Notes: generated by a model not told the origin, from the letters alone. DNA of 64,000 nt from Prolixibacter sp. NT017 (GCF_009617875.1 NZ_BLAV01000001.1:1922001-1986000), one strand, 5' to 3'. Counted from the first letter of the stretch, positions 19,217 through 28,842 are shown. Made by a program: numbers and translations.

Positions 19217-20170
19217 ATGATCGAAAAGATTTTTGAACTCGAAGGCGTAGAACATACTTCTTTCTTTGGAGTAAGGAACAGTAAAATAGAACTGATAAAA
19301 TCCTACTTCCCAAAACTCATCATCACAGCCCGCGGGCACAATGTTAAAGTAAAAGGTGACCCCGCGGAAATAGAGGAATTTACCACCAAATTTCAGCTGG
19401 TCCTTGACCATTACTACCACTACAATTCCTTGTCAGAAGAAAGCATTCATCAGATTATGATGGACGCTGTGAAGACAATTGAGCAACAATTTCCCGGTCA
19501 GGAAGATATTTTGCTTTTTGGAAATTCCGGAAAACCCATCCGTGCCCGTACTCCCAATCAGCGAAAGCTGGTTGAAAAGGCAAAGAACGACGATTTGATT
19601 TTTGCCATCGGACCGGCTGGTTCCGGAAAAACCTACACGGCCATTGCCTTAGCCGTTCGCGCATTGAAAAACCGTGAAATCAAGCGGATTATTTTGAGTC
19701 GTCCGGCAGTGGAAGCTGGCGAGAATCTGGGGTTCCTACCGGGAGATTTGAAGGAAAAAATCGACCCGTACCTGCAACCATTGTATGATGCGCTGCTCGA
19801 TATGATTCCTCCGCGAAAGCTGGAAGAATTTCTGAAGGACGGGGTTATACAGATTGCACCGCTGGCATTTATGCGTGGACGTACGCTCAGCAATGCTTAT
19901 GTTATTCTGGACGAAGCGCAAAACACTTCCATTCCGCAGTTGAAGATGTTTCTGACCCGAATGGGACTGAATACGAAGTATGTTATTACCGGCGATATTA
20001 CACAGATTGATTTACCGAAAAAGCAGCCATCAGGTTTGATAACAGCACTAAGAATTTTAAAGGATTTGGAGGGAATTTCCATCATCGAATTCGACAAAGG
20101 TGACATTATCCGGCACCGGTTGGTTCGCGACATCGTCGATGCATACGACCATTACGATAAATCGAAATGA
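19217..20170 (+). CDS. PhoH-family ATPase (YbeZ-like)
   Basis: This is a predicted cytoplasmic ATPase linked in other bacteria to RNA metabolism and ribosome maturation through the YbeZ-YbeY pair. The 317 residues have an N-terminal KH-like region (about 1-90) and a PhoH ATPase domain with Walker A GPAGSGKT (132-139), LSRPAVEAGENLGFLPGD, Walker B VILDEAQNTS and the late TGDITQIDLP motif. No ybeY follows; purC comes 30 bases downstream on the same strand, so the two are likely co-transcribed. The exact substrate is unknown. Confidence 0.92.
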   Translation: MIEKIFELEGVEHTSFFGVRNSKIELIKSYFPKLIITARGHNVKVKGDPAEIEEFTTKFQLVLDHYYHYNSLSEESIHQIMMDAVKTIEQQFPGQEDILLFGNSGKPIRARTPNQRKLVEKAKNDDLIFAIGPAGSGKTYTAIALAVRALKNREIKRIILSRPAVEAGENLGFLPGDLKEKIDPYLQPLYDALLDMIPPRKLEEFLKDGVIQIAPLAFMRGRTLSNAYVILDEAQNTSIPQLKMFLTRMGLNTKYVITGDITQIDLPKKQPSGLITALRILKDLEGISIIEFDKGDIIRHRLVRDIVDAYDHYDKSK

Positions 20171-20200
20171 GTATTATAAAAACCGTTAAATTTAATCAAC

Positions 20201-21154
20201 ATGAGCAGTAAAGCCATTATTCAGACAGATTTCAATTTTCCAGGACAAAAAAGCGTGTACAAGGGAAAAGTACGCGATGTGTACAACATCAACGACGACC
20301 ACCTCGTAATGATTGTATCCGATCGCATTTCTGCCTTCGATGTGGTGCTCCCTGAAGGCATTCCTTACAAAGGACAGGTTTTGAATCAGATTGCAGCCAA
20401 GTTTCTGGATGCAACCTCAGACATTGTTCCGAACTGGAAAATCGCGACTCCTGACCCAATGGTCACCATTGGACATATGTGTGAGCCTTACAAAGTAGAG
20501 ATGGTAATTCGTGGTTACCTGACTGGTCACGCATGGCGCGAATACCGCGACGGAAAGCGCTCGTTGTGCGGCGTTCCGCTCCCTGAAGGAATGAAAGAGA
20601 ATCAGAAATTTGATCAACCACTCCTTACGCCTACCACCAAAGCCGACGAAGGCCATGACGAAGATATTTCCCGTGAGGAAATTTTGACGCAGGGACTGGT
20701 AAGCGAGGAAGACTACGTGCTGCTTGAGAAATACACACGTGAATTATTCCAGCGGGGAACGGAAATGGCGGCCGAAAAAGGATTGATTTTGGTGGATACC
20801 AAATACGAATTTGGTAAGAAAAATGGAAAAATCTACCTGATCGACGAGATTAATACGCCTGATTCGTCACGTTATTTCTACGCAGATGGCTATGAAGAAA
20901 GACTGGCCAAAGGCGAAAAACAGAAGCAGCTTTCGAAAGAATTCGTGCGTCAGTGGCTGATCGAGAATGGCTTCCAGGGACAGGAAGGCCAGAAAGTACC
21001 GGAAATGAATGAGGAGTTTGTCAACCAGGTTTCTGATCGTTACATTGAGTTGTTTGAAAAAATCACCGGCGACAAATTTCAGAAAGCTGAAGCCAGCGAT
21101 GTTGCAGCTCGTATTGAAGAAAATGTAACGAACTACATTAAGCAGAATCTTTGA
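20201..21154 (+). CDS. purC: Phosphoribosylaminoimidazole-succinocarboxamide synthase
   Basis: PurC joins CAIR and aspartate to form SAICAR in purine synthesis. The 317 residues show the SAICAR synthetase signatures: [20 protein letters not shown] near the N-terminus, [14 protein letters not shown], and [20 protein letters not shown] in the C-terminal half. The length is slightly above the short bacterial form (about 240) because of insertions, and matches the longer form seen in Bacteroidota. The ATG follows a short A-rich spacer after the phoH-like gene. The region after the stop has a 7-bp imperfect hairpin (21160-21190) without a T-tail, so partial readthrough into the thioredoxin-like gene is possible. 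Confidence 0.96.
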   Translation: MSSKAIIQTDFNFPGQKSVYKGKVRDVYNINDDHLVMIVSDRISAFDVVLPEGIPYKGQVLNQIAAKFLDATSDIVPNWKIATPDPMVTIGHMCEPYKVEMVIRGYLTGHAWREYRDGKRSLCGVPLPEGMKENQKFDQPLLTPTTKADEGHDEDISREEILTQGLVSEEDYVLLEKYTRELFQRGTEMAAEKGLILVDTKYEFGKKNGKIYLIDEINTPDSSRYFYADGYEERLAKGEKQKQLSKEFVRQWLIENGFQGQEGQKVPEMNEEFVNQVSDRYIELFEKITGDKFQKAEASDVAARIEENVTNYIKQNL

Positions 21155-21210
21155 TAATTTCCATCATTAACTAATGATTTAGTTGATGGATATTCATTAA
21201 AATAAATCAG

Positions 21211-21717
21211 ATGAAAAAAACCATCCTCCTCAGCCTGTTTCTGGCCTTCGCCACATTGGCTTTCGCCGATGGAAAAGGAACAAAAGTAGAAACGGGACAA
21301 CCGGTTCCTGAATTCAAATTTCACGATCAAAACGGGAAAAAAGTCTCTATTTCCGATTTCAAAGGTAAGGTCGTTGTGGTTGACTTTTTTGCCACCTGGT
21401 GTCCTCCTTGCCGGAAAGAACTTCCTGAAGTTCAGACAAAGATATGGGACAAATACAAGGACAATCCCAATTTTGCCCTGTTTGTTTTCGGTCGTGAACA
21501 GAAAGCGGCGGAACTGAATAAGTTTAAGAAGGAGAATCACTACACTTTCCCAATCATTCCCGATGAGAAAAGGAAAATCTTTAGCTTGTTTGCCGATCAG
21601 TATATTCCCCGCACCTTCGTCATCGATCAGGCCGGGAAAATTATTTTCGATTCTGTCGGCTATAGCCAGAAAGATTTCCAGAAACTGTTGAATGTATTGG
21701 CGAAGAACATTCAGTAA
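21211..21717 (+). CDS. Exported TlpA-like thioredoxin
   Basis: This is a periplasmic thiol-disulfide oxidoreductase of the TlpA/ResA type. The signal peptide is MKKTILLSLFLAFATLAFA. The thioredoxin fold has the redox motif CPPC (Cys64, Cys67) in FFATWCPPCRKELPEV. A later cis-Pro region reads YIPRTFVIDQAGKIIF. The length of 168 fits a single-domain TlpA. The substrate is unknown; cytochrome c maturation and general disulfide reduction are the family roles. It ends at a strong terminator 28 bases after the stop. Confidence 0.9.
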   Translation: MKKTILLSLFLAFATLAFADGKGTKVETGQPVPEFKFHDQNGKKVSISDFKGKVVVVDFFATWCPPCRKELPEVQTKIWDKYKDNPNFALFVFGREQKAAELNKFKKENHYTFPIIPDEKRKIFSLFADQYIPRTFVIDQAGKIIFDSVGYSQKDFQKLLNVLAKNIQ

Positions 21718-21732
21718 TCGTATACTACCACA

Positions 21733-22125
21733 TTGATGATTAATGAGGCCGTTTCGAAGGAGACGGCCTCGTTTTTTATCGGTTCGTCAACTAACGTGGG
21801 CTCCGGTTTTGAAGCAAACTACCTGCCTCCCCATGCAGACTACTTCGCACGGAGCGAAAACATCACAGAACGGAAAGAAAACTACATCGCGTATGGTGCA
21901 AACAACTCAGAGACTGACGCAGTGACAGTACGAAGCGACGCAATGGCAGTCAGGAGTAAAGAAACGAACTCGATGGATGACGCAATGACAGTCGGGAATG
22001 ACGCAAAGTCAGTCAGGGATAAAGAAATGAACTCAGCGAGCAGAGAAAACTACTCCGGACCGCGCGCAATGAACACGACGGGCAAAGAAATGGACTACGG
22101 ACCGACGAATTCGTTTTCCCGGTAG
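21733..22125 (+). CDS. Doubtful ORF spanning a heptad-coded repeat
   Basis: The frame runs for 130 codons but its first codons lie inside the terminator of the preceding gene, so the given start is unlikely. A GTG at 21797 is an alternative. From about residue 42 to the stop the sequence reads in seven-residue units: SENITER, KENYIAY, GANNSET, DAVTVRS, DAMAVRS, KETNSMD, DAMTVGN, DAKSVRD, KEMNSAS, RENYSGP, RAMNTTG, KEMDYGP. The protein would be polar and disordered, without signal peptide or known domain. The repeat may be non-coding, since the period of 21 bases keeps any frame in phase. I record it because no other explanation covers the region. Confidence 0.25.
   Translation: MMINEAVSKETASFFIGSSTNVGSGFEANYLPPHADYFARSENITERKENYIAYGANNSETDAVTVRSDAMAVRSKETNSMDDAMTVGNDAKSVRDKEMNSASRENYSGPRAMNTTGKEMDYGPTNSFSR
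21745..21777 (+). terminator. Terminator of the TlpA-like gene
   Basis: GAGGCCGTTTC and GAGACGGCCTC form an 11-bp stem with one wobble and a GAAG tetraloop, followed by six T residues. Confidence 0.9.
21853..22122. repeat. Degenerate 21-bp tandem repeat, with a 63-bp higher-order unit
   Basis: The clearest copies are two 63-bp units at 21916-21978 and 21979-22041, each made of three 21-bp blocks (GACGCA..., GACGCA..., AAAGAA...AACTC). Weaker 21-base blocks beginning AAAGAA or AGAGAA continue on both sides in the same phase. There are no constant spacers, so it is not a CRISPR array. Confidence 0.7.
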
Positions 22126-22254
22126 GAAAAGGGACAATGCCTGATGGTCGTCAAAACTCTCACTTTCCTTTTTAAAATGTAGCGCCTCTTTTTTCGCGGT
22201 TATTTTGCTGAGACTTCCCTTTTGGCTACTTTTAATTACCATAAAAACGAACAG

Positions 22255-25200
22255 ATGGCGGAAAGCAGTGATATCCTTCAACTTCGGGCCCGGTTAGCCG
22301 AATTGGAAAATAAGATTGAAGAACTGGAGAAGATTCACGACCTAACCGGAACAGGGTATTTCAAAGATGACGGTTCCAAAGGATATTGGTCGGATGAATT
22401 GCTGAGAATCACCGGATACCGGCGTGGAGAAACCGACGAACGGTTCTACTCTTTCCTGGACACCGTTGTACACCCGGAAGATTTGGAATACATAGACCGC
22501 CAGCACACTCTGCTAAAACCCGGGATGGACCGGATTCTCAACTACCGTATTGTCAGAAAAGACAGAAGTATTCTGCTGGTACAGGAAAATGTCCGGCTGG
22601 ATTTGGCTCCTGATAAGAAAAGAGTGATAACCGGCGCCATCAGGGACATCTCCGACATTTTTACCGTTGACGCGACGCAGAAAGAAGACCGAACCTCCTA
22701 TCGTGCATTGATTAATAGCGCAAACGACCGGATTGCTCTATTGAAAGAAGACCAAACGAAAGTATTGGTGAATACGGCTTACTACCAATCGCTGGGCTTT
22801 GATGAATCAGAGCAACAGGAGTTGCTGGAACGCAAGCTTGTTTTCATTGAGGACAAAGCTGCATATGATGATGCGATCAGTCAGGCGTTATCGTCAGGTA
22901 GTTCGGTTGCCGAATACCGTGTATTCGATCGTCATGGCTCGGTTCACCACATGGATACCCGCTTTACACGAATTTGGTCCGACAACGGGACAACGCCTTA
23001 TATTCTCCAGATTTCACGCGACGTCAGCTCATTGAAAAAAGCTGAAGAAAAGCAATCGGAAAGCGAAAAAAAGTTCCGTCGGTTATTCGAAATGTCCAAC
23101 GATGCCATTCTTCTTTTGAAGGAATCGGGTGAAATAATGGACTGTAATCGCAAAACTACCGAGCTGTTTGAGATGGAACGTGAGGCGTTAATCGGGCGTT
23201 TCCCCTGGGAATTATCACCTGAAATGCAACCGGATGGCGCACTTTCCAGGGAAAAGGCACTGACCATTTTTCAAGACGCTTTGTCCGGAAAGAAACTGGT
23301 ATTCAGATGGGAACATCTAAGTCATAAAGGGTATTTGTTTGATGCTGAAATTCAGCTCACATTGGTGCAAGTCAATAATCAGCGCCTCCTGCTAATCAAC
23401 CTGCGGGATATTACCAAACAAAACCTGGCCGAAAGCGCACTGCTCGAATCAGAGCAAAAGTTCCGTAAATTCTTCGACACCAGTCTTCTTGGAAATATTA
23501 TTGCTTTAGCGGATCATTCTTTTGCCGAAGTAAATGATAAGGCTTGTTCCATTCTGGGATATTCTCAGGCGGAATTCAAAGTAATGAACTGGAACCAAAT
23601 CATTCACCCTGACGATCATTTCGAACTGCTTTTCGACGTTGGACAAATTTTTCAGGGAAAGAAAAAAGAAATCACCCGCGAAGTAAGGCTCGAGCGCAAG
23701 AATGGTCATCTGTTATTTGGGCTGGTGGCTATAACGCCGCTCAGGAACGATGCCGGGCATGTATACGCCATTCTTACTTCACTACTGGATATCACCGACA
23801 GGAAATTGGCTGAAAACGCTTTAAAACAAAGTCAGAATCGACTTTCTTCAATCTTTGAAAATGCTCCGTTGGGTATCATTATTCTCGACGGCGACGGTAA
23901 GCTTTTCATGTGGAATGAGCGGTTTGTCAGCATTCTGAATGCCCGCGGTGAACGAATTGACATGAATTACATCGCCCGGCACATGCACCCGGATGACGTG
24001 AACGATGCCCGGGAGGCATTGAAAAAGTTGATTGTCGGCCGAACCGATTCGCTTGTGATGACCAAAGCTTACCGATTGGATAAATCTGAAACATTATGGC
24101 TGAAGGTGACCGCTTCCTCCATCAAATCCGATAGCAATGACGTTCAGTATATCGTGTGTATGATTGAGGATATCACCACACAGACTTCCATCAGCGAATC
24201 GCTGAAAGCCAGCGAACAGCGCTTCCGGTCCTTATTTTCGCACATGCGCAACGGCTTTATGATCATTGATGTAATAAAAGATAAAAACGACCGCATTGAA
24301 AATTTTCAGTTTGCTGAAGTCAATGAAGCAATTGAAGAAGTAACCGGCATTTCCCGAACTCAGTATGCCGGCAAACTTGCTTCCACTTTAATGGGAAGGC
24401 AGTCGCGCTATTGGTTCCCTTATATCGAAGAAATCCTGAAAAGCCAATCGGTTATCCGGGAAGAGTTCTTCATTAAAGATACAGGGCGGTACCTGGAAAT
24501 TACAGCTTATCCTTTACAGGGAAATCAAATCGCGGCCATTCTGGAAGACGTTAGCGAACGAAAAATGACAGAAACATCGCTCATGGTTAATGAGCAAAAG
24601 TTCCGAAGCCTGGCCGAAAACAATCAGGATGCCATCATTCGCTACGATAGCCATCAGTGGGTAACGTACTTAAACCGCCAGGCAGAAGAACTTTTCCAAC
24701 TCCGCCTCATTGACATCATGAGCCAACCACTTCCTGAAAAAGTATGGAAGAAAAGCCAGCGAAAGAAATGGAAGGAAACGCTGGATTATGTTTTGAAATC
24801 CGGCGAATCGAAACACATCGAGACGCATCATAAAAGAAAAGGGAAAAGGGTCATTATGCTGTGGCGCCTGACGCCCGAGTTTTCGACCAACAACAAGATT
24901 ATTTCCGTTTTGGCCGTATCGCGTGACGTTACGCTCATGAAAGAGGCGCAACAGCAACTGTTGGTGGCCAAGGAAAAAGCGGAAGAGAGCGACAAATTGA
25001 AATCGGCATTCCTGGCTAACATGTCCCACGAAATCAGGACGCCGCTAAACGGAATTATGGGCTTTGCCGAACTGCTGAAACTGTCGAATATTGGTGAGGA
25101 TGAAAAGCAGGACTTCCTGGAAAACATCACGCAAAGCGGATATAAGCTGCTCACGATTATTAACGACATCCTCGATCTTTCGAAGATTGAAGCCGGCCAG

Positions 25201-26112
25201 ATTAACATTGTTCGCAATCGTTTTTCGGTTAACCGGATGCTGAATGATCTGTACAAACTTTTCCAGCCGAAGCTCAGTCTTTCGAATTCGAAAGTTAGTA
25301 TGTCAGTTACTACGGCATTAGAAGGCCACGAGAGCTTTATTTACAGTGACGAAGGTCGGTTACGACAAATCATTATCAACCTGGTTGACAATGCGCTTAA
25401 GTTTACTGAAGAAGGTGATATTGAATTTGGTTACGAAATTATCGACCATTCGCAGATTCGCTTCTTTGTGAAGGATTCAGGAATCGGCATCCCGGATGAC
25501 AAACGGCAAGCTATTTTCGAACGATTTCGACAAGCGCAGGACACGCATCTGAATAAATACGGGGGTACCGGTCTGGGATTGTCTATCGCGAAAGGTTTTG
25601 CTGAACTGCTCGGTGGAACTATCGATTTTACCTCGGAAGTTGGTAAAGGCACCACTTTCTATCTAACACTCCCCTTCCCTTCCGGTTCGGATCACAACCA
25701 CGAAAATACGTCGCCTGATGATCTGGCTTTTGATCCGGAAATGTACGACTGGACCGGCAAGAAAATTCTGTTGATTGATGATGACCGGAGTAATTTTTTC
25801 CTTTTGAGAAGACTGCTTAAAGAGACAGGATGCCATGTAGATTTTGCCCAAAACGCAAGCGAAGGATTAAGCAATTTAATAAACAATGAATATTCGACTA
25901 TCCTAATGGACATTCGTCTTCCCGATATCAATGGATTTGATTTGACAAAAAAACTGCGAAAAGAACAGAACGACATTCCGATTATTTTCCAAACGGCTAA
26001 TGCCATGGAGCAGGATCGGAAGAAAGCATTCGAAGTGGGTGCCGATGATTTTCTTTCCAAGCCACTCGATTTTGAGGATCTGTTTCATGTGCTCGAAAAA
26101 TTTCTGCAATAA
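22255..26112 (+). CDS. Hybrid histidine kinase with seven PAS domains
   Basis: This is a large cytosolic signalling kinase of 1285 residues with no membrane segment. After a short coiled coil (about 5-30) come about seven PAS domains (near 25-135, 145-260, 265-390, 395-515, 520-640, 645-765, 765-890), several separated by the repeated Q-K-F-R-x-L/F-F start. The kinase core has His925 in ANMSHEIRTPLNG, INLVDNALKFTEEG (N box), KDSGIGIPDD and GGTGLGLSIAKG. A C-terminal receiver domain has acidic residues in LLIDDDRS, phospho-acceptor Asp1219 in ILMDIRLPDINGFD, and Lys in FLSKPLD. A TTG at 22222 would add 11 residues; the ATG at 22255 is preferred. The signal and output partner are unknown. Confidence 0.92.
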   Translation: MAESSDILQLRARLAELENKIEELEKIHDLTGTGYFKDDGSKGYWSDELLRITGYRRGETDERFYSFLDTVVHPEDLEYIDRQHTLLKPGMDRILNYRIVRKDRSILLVQENVRLDLAPDKKRVITGAIRDISDIFTVDATQKEDRTSYRALINSANDRIALLKEDQTKVLVNTAYYQSLGFDESEQQELLERKLVFIEDKAAYDDAISQALSSGSSVAEYRVFDRHGSVHHMDTRFTRIWSDNGTTPYILQISRDVSSLKKAEEKQSESEKKFRRLFEMSNDAILLLKESGEIMDCNRKTTELFEMEREALIGRFPWELSPEMQPDGALSREKALTIFQDALSGKKLVFRWEHLSHKGYLFDAEIQLTLVQVNNQRLLLINLRDITKQNLAESALLESEQKFRKFFDTSLLGNIIALADHSFAEVNDKACSILGYSQAEFKVMNWNQIIHPDDHFELLFDVGQIFQGKKKEITREVRLERKNGHLLFGLVAITPLRNDAGHVYAILTSLLDITDRKLAENALKQSQNRLSSIFENAPLGIIILDGDGKLFMWNERFVSILNARGERIDMNYIARHMHPDDVNDAREALKKLIVGRTDSLVMTKAYRLDKSETLWLKVTASSIKSDSNDVQYIVCMIEDITTQTSISESLKASEQRFRSLFSHMRNGFMIIDVIKDKNDRIENFQFAEVNEAIEEVTGISRTQYAGKLASTLMGRQSRYWFPYIEEILKSQSVIREEFFIKDTGRYLEITAYPLQGNQIAAILEDVSERKMTETSLMVNEQKFRSLAENNQDAIIRYDSHQWVTYLNRQAEELFQLRLIDIMSQPLPEKVWKKSQRKKWKETLDYVLKSGESKHIETHHKRKGKRVIMLWRLTPEFSTNNKIISVLAVSRDVTLMKEAQQQLLVAKEKAEESDKLKSAFLANMSHEIRTPLNGIMGFAELLKLSNIGEDEKQDFLENITQSGYKLLTIINDILDLSKIEAGQINIVRNRFSVNRMLNDLYKLFQPKLSLSNSKVSMSVTTALEGHESFIYSDEGRLRQIIINLVDNALKFTEEGDIEFGYEIIDHSQIRFFVKDSGIGIPDDKRQAIFERFRQAQDTHLNKYGGTGLGLSIAKGFAELLGGTIDFTSEVGKGTTFYLTLPFPSGSDHNHENTSPDDLAFDPEMYDWTGKKILLIDDDRSNFFLLRRLLKETGCHVDFAQNASEGLSNLINNEYSTILMDIRLPDINGFDLTKKLRKEQNDIPIIFQTANAMEQDRKKAFEVGADDFLSKPLDFEDLFHVLEKFLQ

Positions 26113-26147
26113 AAAAGGGCACTCAAAACTGAATGCCCTCTTTTTTA
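26111..26147. terminator. Bidirectional terminator after the histidine kinase
   Basis: AGGGCA pairs with TGCCCT, extended by an inner TCA/TGA and flanked by A and T runs on the two sides, between convergent genes. Confidence 0.8.
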
Positions 26148-26161
26148 TCTGTAGGTAAGTC

Positions 26162-26602
26162 TTATTCTTTGCTATCATCAGCTTCTTCCGAAGTTTCGCT
26201 TTCTTCTGACTCTTCTTCGTCTTCGTCGTTAAGCAGCTCCTTTTCCTGGAGGAGATTATACCACTGAATCACTTTCCGGATATCGGAAATGTAAACCTGG
26301 TCGCGATCATACTCAGGCAAAACTTCAGCAAAATAATTGGTAAGCTCTTCGGTTGACGCCTTATGGCTAATGGCTTTTCCACCATCTTCCTTCTCCATGA
26401 TGTTTTTGAAGACCTCTTTCAACGGAACATCTTCCTGCGAAGTATAAATGGCAATATCTTCCAGCGAGCTAATTTTAGAGCTGGCAAATGCCGGCATCTT
26501 TTTACCGTTCAGCAACGATTCCACGATGATGTTATTCTTTCCTTCGGATACTACTTTAAAAAGTCCGGGCTGACCGGAAATCGCCAAAATTCCTTTTAAC
26601 AT
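26162..26602 (-). CDS. DUF5606-family protein
   Basis: This is a 146-residue cytoplasmic protein of a family I associate with Bacteroidota (DUF5606), function unknown. The N-terminus MLKGILAISGQPGLFKVVSE and the following NNIIVESLLNGKKMPAFAS have the look of a small beta-barrel RNA- or nucleotide-binding fold, but this is only an impression. The middle is helical (VYISDIRKVIQWYNLLQEKELL), and the C-terminal about 25 residues are almost all Asp, Glu and Ser. It stands alone between a terminator and a hairpin. Confidence 0.8.
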   Translation of the reverse strand: MLKGILAISGQPGLFKVVSEGKNNIIVESLLNGKKMPAFASSKISSLEDIAIYTSQEDVPLKEVFKNIMEKEDGGKAISHKASTEELTNYFAEVLPEYDRDQVYISDIRKVIQWYNLLQEKELLNDEDEEESEESETSEEADDSKE

Positions 26603-26676
26603 ATGCTTCGTTTCTTATTTTTTTGGTGCACGAATATAGTAAATAAATTGGCGTAAAACGCTGATATCTGTTCAGT

Positions 26677-26722
26677 GGATTCAATCCGGAACGTATTTTT
26701 TCCAACATCCCGGACTGAATCC
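26677..26722 (-). terminator. Long hairpin downstream of the TonB receptor
   Basis: Two 13-base arms (26677-26689 and 26710-26722) pair with a single G-U wobble on the minus strand, 12 bases after the receptor stop. No clear T-tail follows on the minus strand, so it may stabilise the 3' end rather than terminate. Confidence 0.55.
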
Positions 26723-26734
26723 TTTTATATCTTG

Positions 26735-28810
26735 TCAGAGATCGATTTGCTGGGTAATTCCAAAGCGAATCCATCGGCCTGGCTGTACCAGATTTCCAAA
26801 ATCGTAATAGGTTTTATCCAACAGATTGGAGACTCCCATGTAGATATTTGTTCCTTTTTTCTTCCAGTACAAACGGGCATCAGCTAACCAGAATGGCTTG
26901 TAATCGACTTCTTGTCCGTAGCCGGTTCCGGTCCATTGGGTGTAAGCACCGTTTCTGTCCTGGTAAGAGAACTGCCAGTTGGCGCCGAAATGGTTCCAAA
27001 TGGCGTGCGAAATACCAATATCGAGCTTGTTCTTCATGTAATCGAGCACATAGCGCGACGCATAAGTTCCACTCTGCTTATTCTGGTTCATCCAGGCGTA
27101 GGACACTTCCACATAATGAAGAAATGTTTTCTGTCCCAGCAACTGGTCCGGACTGACCCGCGCTGAAAACTCTATTCCGTCGGTATTTATTTTCGTCAGG
27201 TTCTCGGCATGCCAGACGGTTTCATTGGGTTGATGGACCCAGTCGATCATGTTCTTTCCCCAACGGTGAAACCAGGAAACATGACCTATCAAACCTTTCT
27301 GTTCCAGTTTAATTCCGGATTCCAACGTGGTTGCTTCTTCCGGTTTTAAATCGGGATTTCCGACATTTGTAGGACTACTGTAATACAAATCGGTAAAGGT
27401 TGGCATACGAAGTGACTTGTTCACCGATGCATACCAACGGGCTATTTTGCTGAAATTCCAGCTGACATCAGCTCCGGGATACAAATTCCATTTCATGCCC
27501 AGTTGCGAGTTCCAGTTAGTCATCAGTCCGGCCGAGAACATCCAGCTTTTCAGGTAAACCGAATGCTCCAGGAATATACTGAAGTTGGTCCGGGAATCAG
27601 ATTTCGTAAACTGAATACCATCCTCTCCCGGCACATTAATTGGTTTGTCTAAATCTTTTCCCAATACGGTACTCCAGATGTTTTCACTCCGGAAGTCGGA
27701 ACCAAATGCCGTTTTCCCTAACGGTGAAGTAAACCAGGCATTCAGATTGGTTCCGTACACATCGGTCAGGTGATAATTGTGCTGTGTGTACCACGAAGGC
27801 GCATCAACCATCCCACGGAAAAGCTCAAACTTGTCCTGGTTCCGTCGCCAGTACACCGAAGGCGTAAAATGCACAACCTTTCCGGTCTCCATTTTAGCTG
27901 ACGCGAAAGTGGTTTTGACGCGCTCGTACTGATTGGGATAAGCAGGTGTGTAGAAACTGTTGGCTCCAAATCCCCGGTTGGTGTAACCAGTCTGGATTTC
28001 CAGGTTACCTGCATTGGTCATGATTTTCCCCTGGTAGAATCCTTCACCGATGTTGAAATCCGTGTTGTTGATGTAGCCATCGGATTTCCGGTAATCAGCT
28101 GCCACGAAGTTTTTCATGTGCTTCGAGACCCACGTACCCGACAAACCGGCATTGTAATAGCCATGCTGTCCGCCTGCTGCGCGCACTTTCACGTTCGAAT
28201 GGTCACTGGTTCCGGTGATGATGTTGATGGCTCCGCTGAAGGCGTTGGGTCCGTAAACCCTGGATGCGGGCCCTTCGAGGATTTCGATGCGCTCTACTGC
28301 ATCGAGACTGATGGGGAGATTTAAATTGTGGTGACCCGTTTGTGGGTCGGTGATGTTGATGCCGTTGAGAAGAATTAAAACCTGGTCGAAAGAACCACCG
28401 CGGATACTGACATCAGCCTGGACGCCGAAATTTCCGCGTTGTCGTACATCAACATTTAAGGCATACTCTAAAAGGTCCTGAATGCTCTGAACCGGAGCAG
28501 CCTCAATCTCGTCCTTCCCGATAACGGTAACGACACGAGCCACCTGCGAGAAGGTTACAGGGGCACGCTGCGCACTCACCACAACCTCGCCGACCGGATG
28601 GGTATCCTTTGTCAGGTCAAGGGTGTCGCGGCGGGCATCCATAAAAGTGGTTGCTGCGTTCGAGGGTAAGGCGTGCAGGAGATACATCACTCCCAGCGAA
28701 CCAATGCGCACTACTTTGTGCAGGCTGCTGAAGGCGGAGTACCCTTTCCGACCCCACTTTTTGAACGTCACCACTTCGGATGCCTGGCGCTTGCCAGTTG
28801 TTTTGTTCAT
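26735..28810 (-). CDS. TonB-dependent outer-membrane receptor, BtuB/siderophore type
   Basis: This is an outer-membrane active transporter driven by TonB. The 691 residues contain a plug domain (about 70-190: EVVVSAQRAPVTFSQVARVV, SIQDLLEYALNVDVRQRG, VSIRGGSFDQVLILLNGI, RIEILEGPASRVYGPNAFSG) and a 22-strand-type barrel ending in an aromatic-rich C-terminus. The N-terminus is long and basic before the hydrophobic core (KKWGRKGYSAFSSLHKVVRIG, then VMYLLHALPSNAA), unlike a plain signal peptide. The ATG at 28810 is chosen over an upstream start that would add 15 residues. I saw no cobalamin riboswitch upstream, and no SusD or TonB partner is adjacent. The substrate (B12, iron chelate or other) is undetermined. 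Confidence 0.9.
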   Translation of the reverse strand: MNKTTGKRQASEVVTFKKWGRKGYSAFSSLHKVVRIGSLGVMYLLHALPSNAATTFMDARRDTLDLTKDTHPVGEVVVSAQRAPVTFSQVARVVTVIGKDEIEAAPVQSIQDLLEYALNVDVRQRGNFGVQADVSIRGGSFDQVLILLNGINITDPQTGHHNLNLPISLDAVERIEILEGPASRVYGPNAFSGAINIITGTSDHSNVKVRAAGGQHGYYNAGLSGTWVSKHMKNFVAADYRKSDGYINNTDFNIGEGFYQGKIMTNAGNLEIQTGYTNRGFGANSFYTPAYPNQYERVKTTFASAKMETGKVVHFTPSVYWRRNQDKFELFRGMVDAPSWYTQHNYHLTDVYGTNLNAWFTSPLGKTAFGSDFRSENIWSTVLGKDLDKPINVPGEDGIQFTKSDSRTNFSIFLEHSVYLKSWMFSAGLMTNWNSQLGMKWNLYPGADVSWNFSKIARWYASVNKSLRMPTFTDLYYSSPTNVGNPDLKPEEATTLESGIKLEQKGLIGHVSWFHRWGKNMIDWVHQPNETVWHAENLTKINTDGIEFSARVSPDQLLGQKTFLHYVEVSYAWMNQNKQSGTYASRYVLDYMKNKLDIGISHAIWNHFGANWQFSYQDRNGAYTQWTGTGYGQEVDYKPFWLADARLYWKKKGTNIYMGVSNLLDKTYYDFGNLVQPGRWIRFGITQQIDL

Positions 28811-28842
28811 AAAATGATTATTTAAGTTAAAATGAAACGGCG

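Noticed and set aside
21916..22041. Possible CRISPR array
   Set aside because: The repeats are contiguous 21-bp blocks without unique spacers, and no cas genes are present.
22033..22281. Minus-strand ORF of 82 codons over the repeat region
   Set aside because: Antisense of the 21-bp repeat and of the kinase start, with no independent support.
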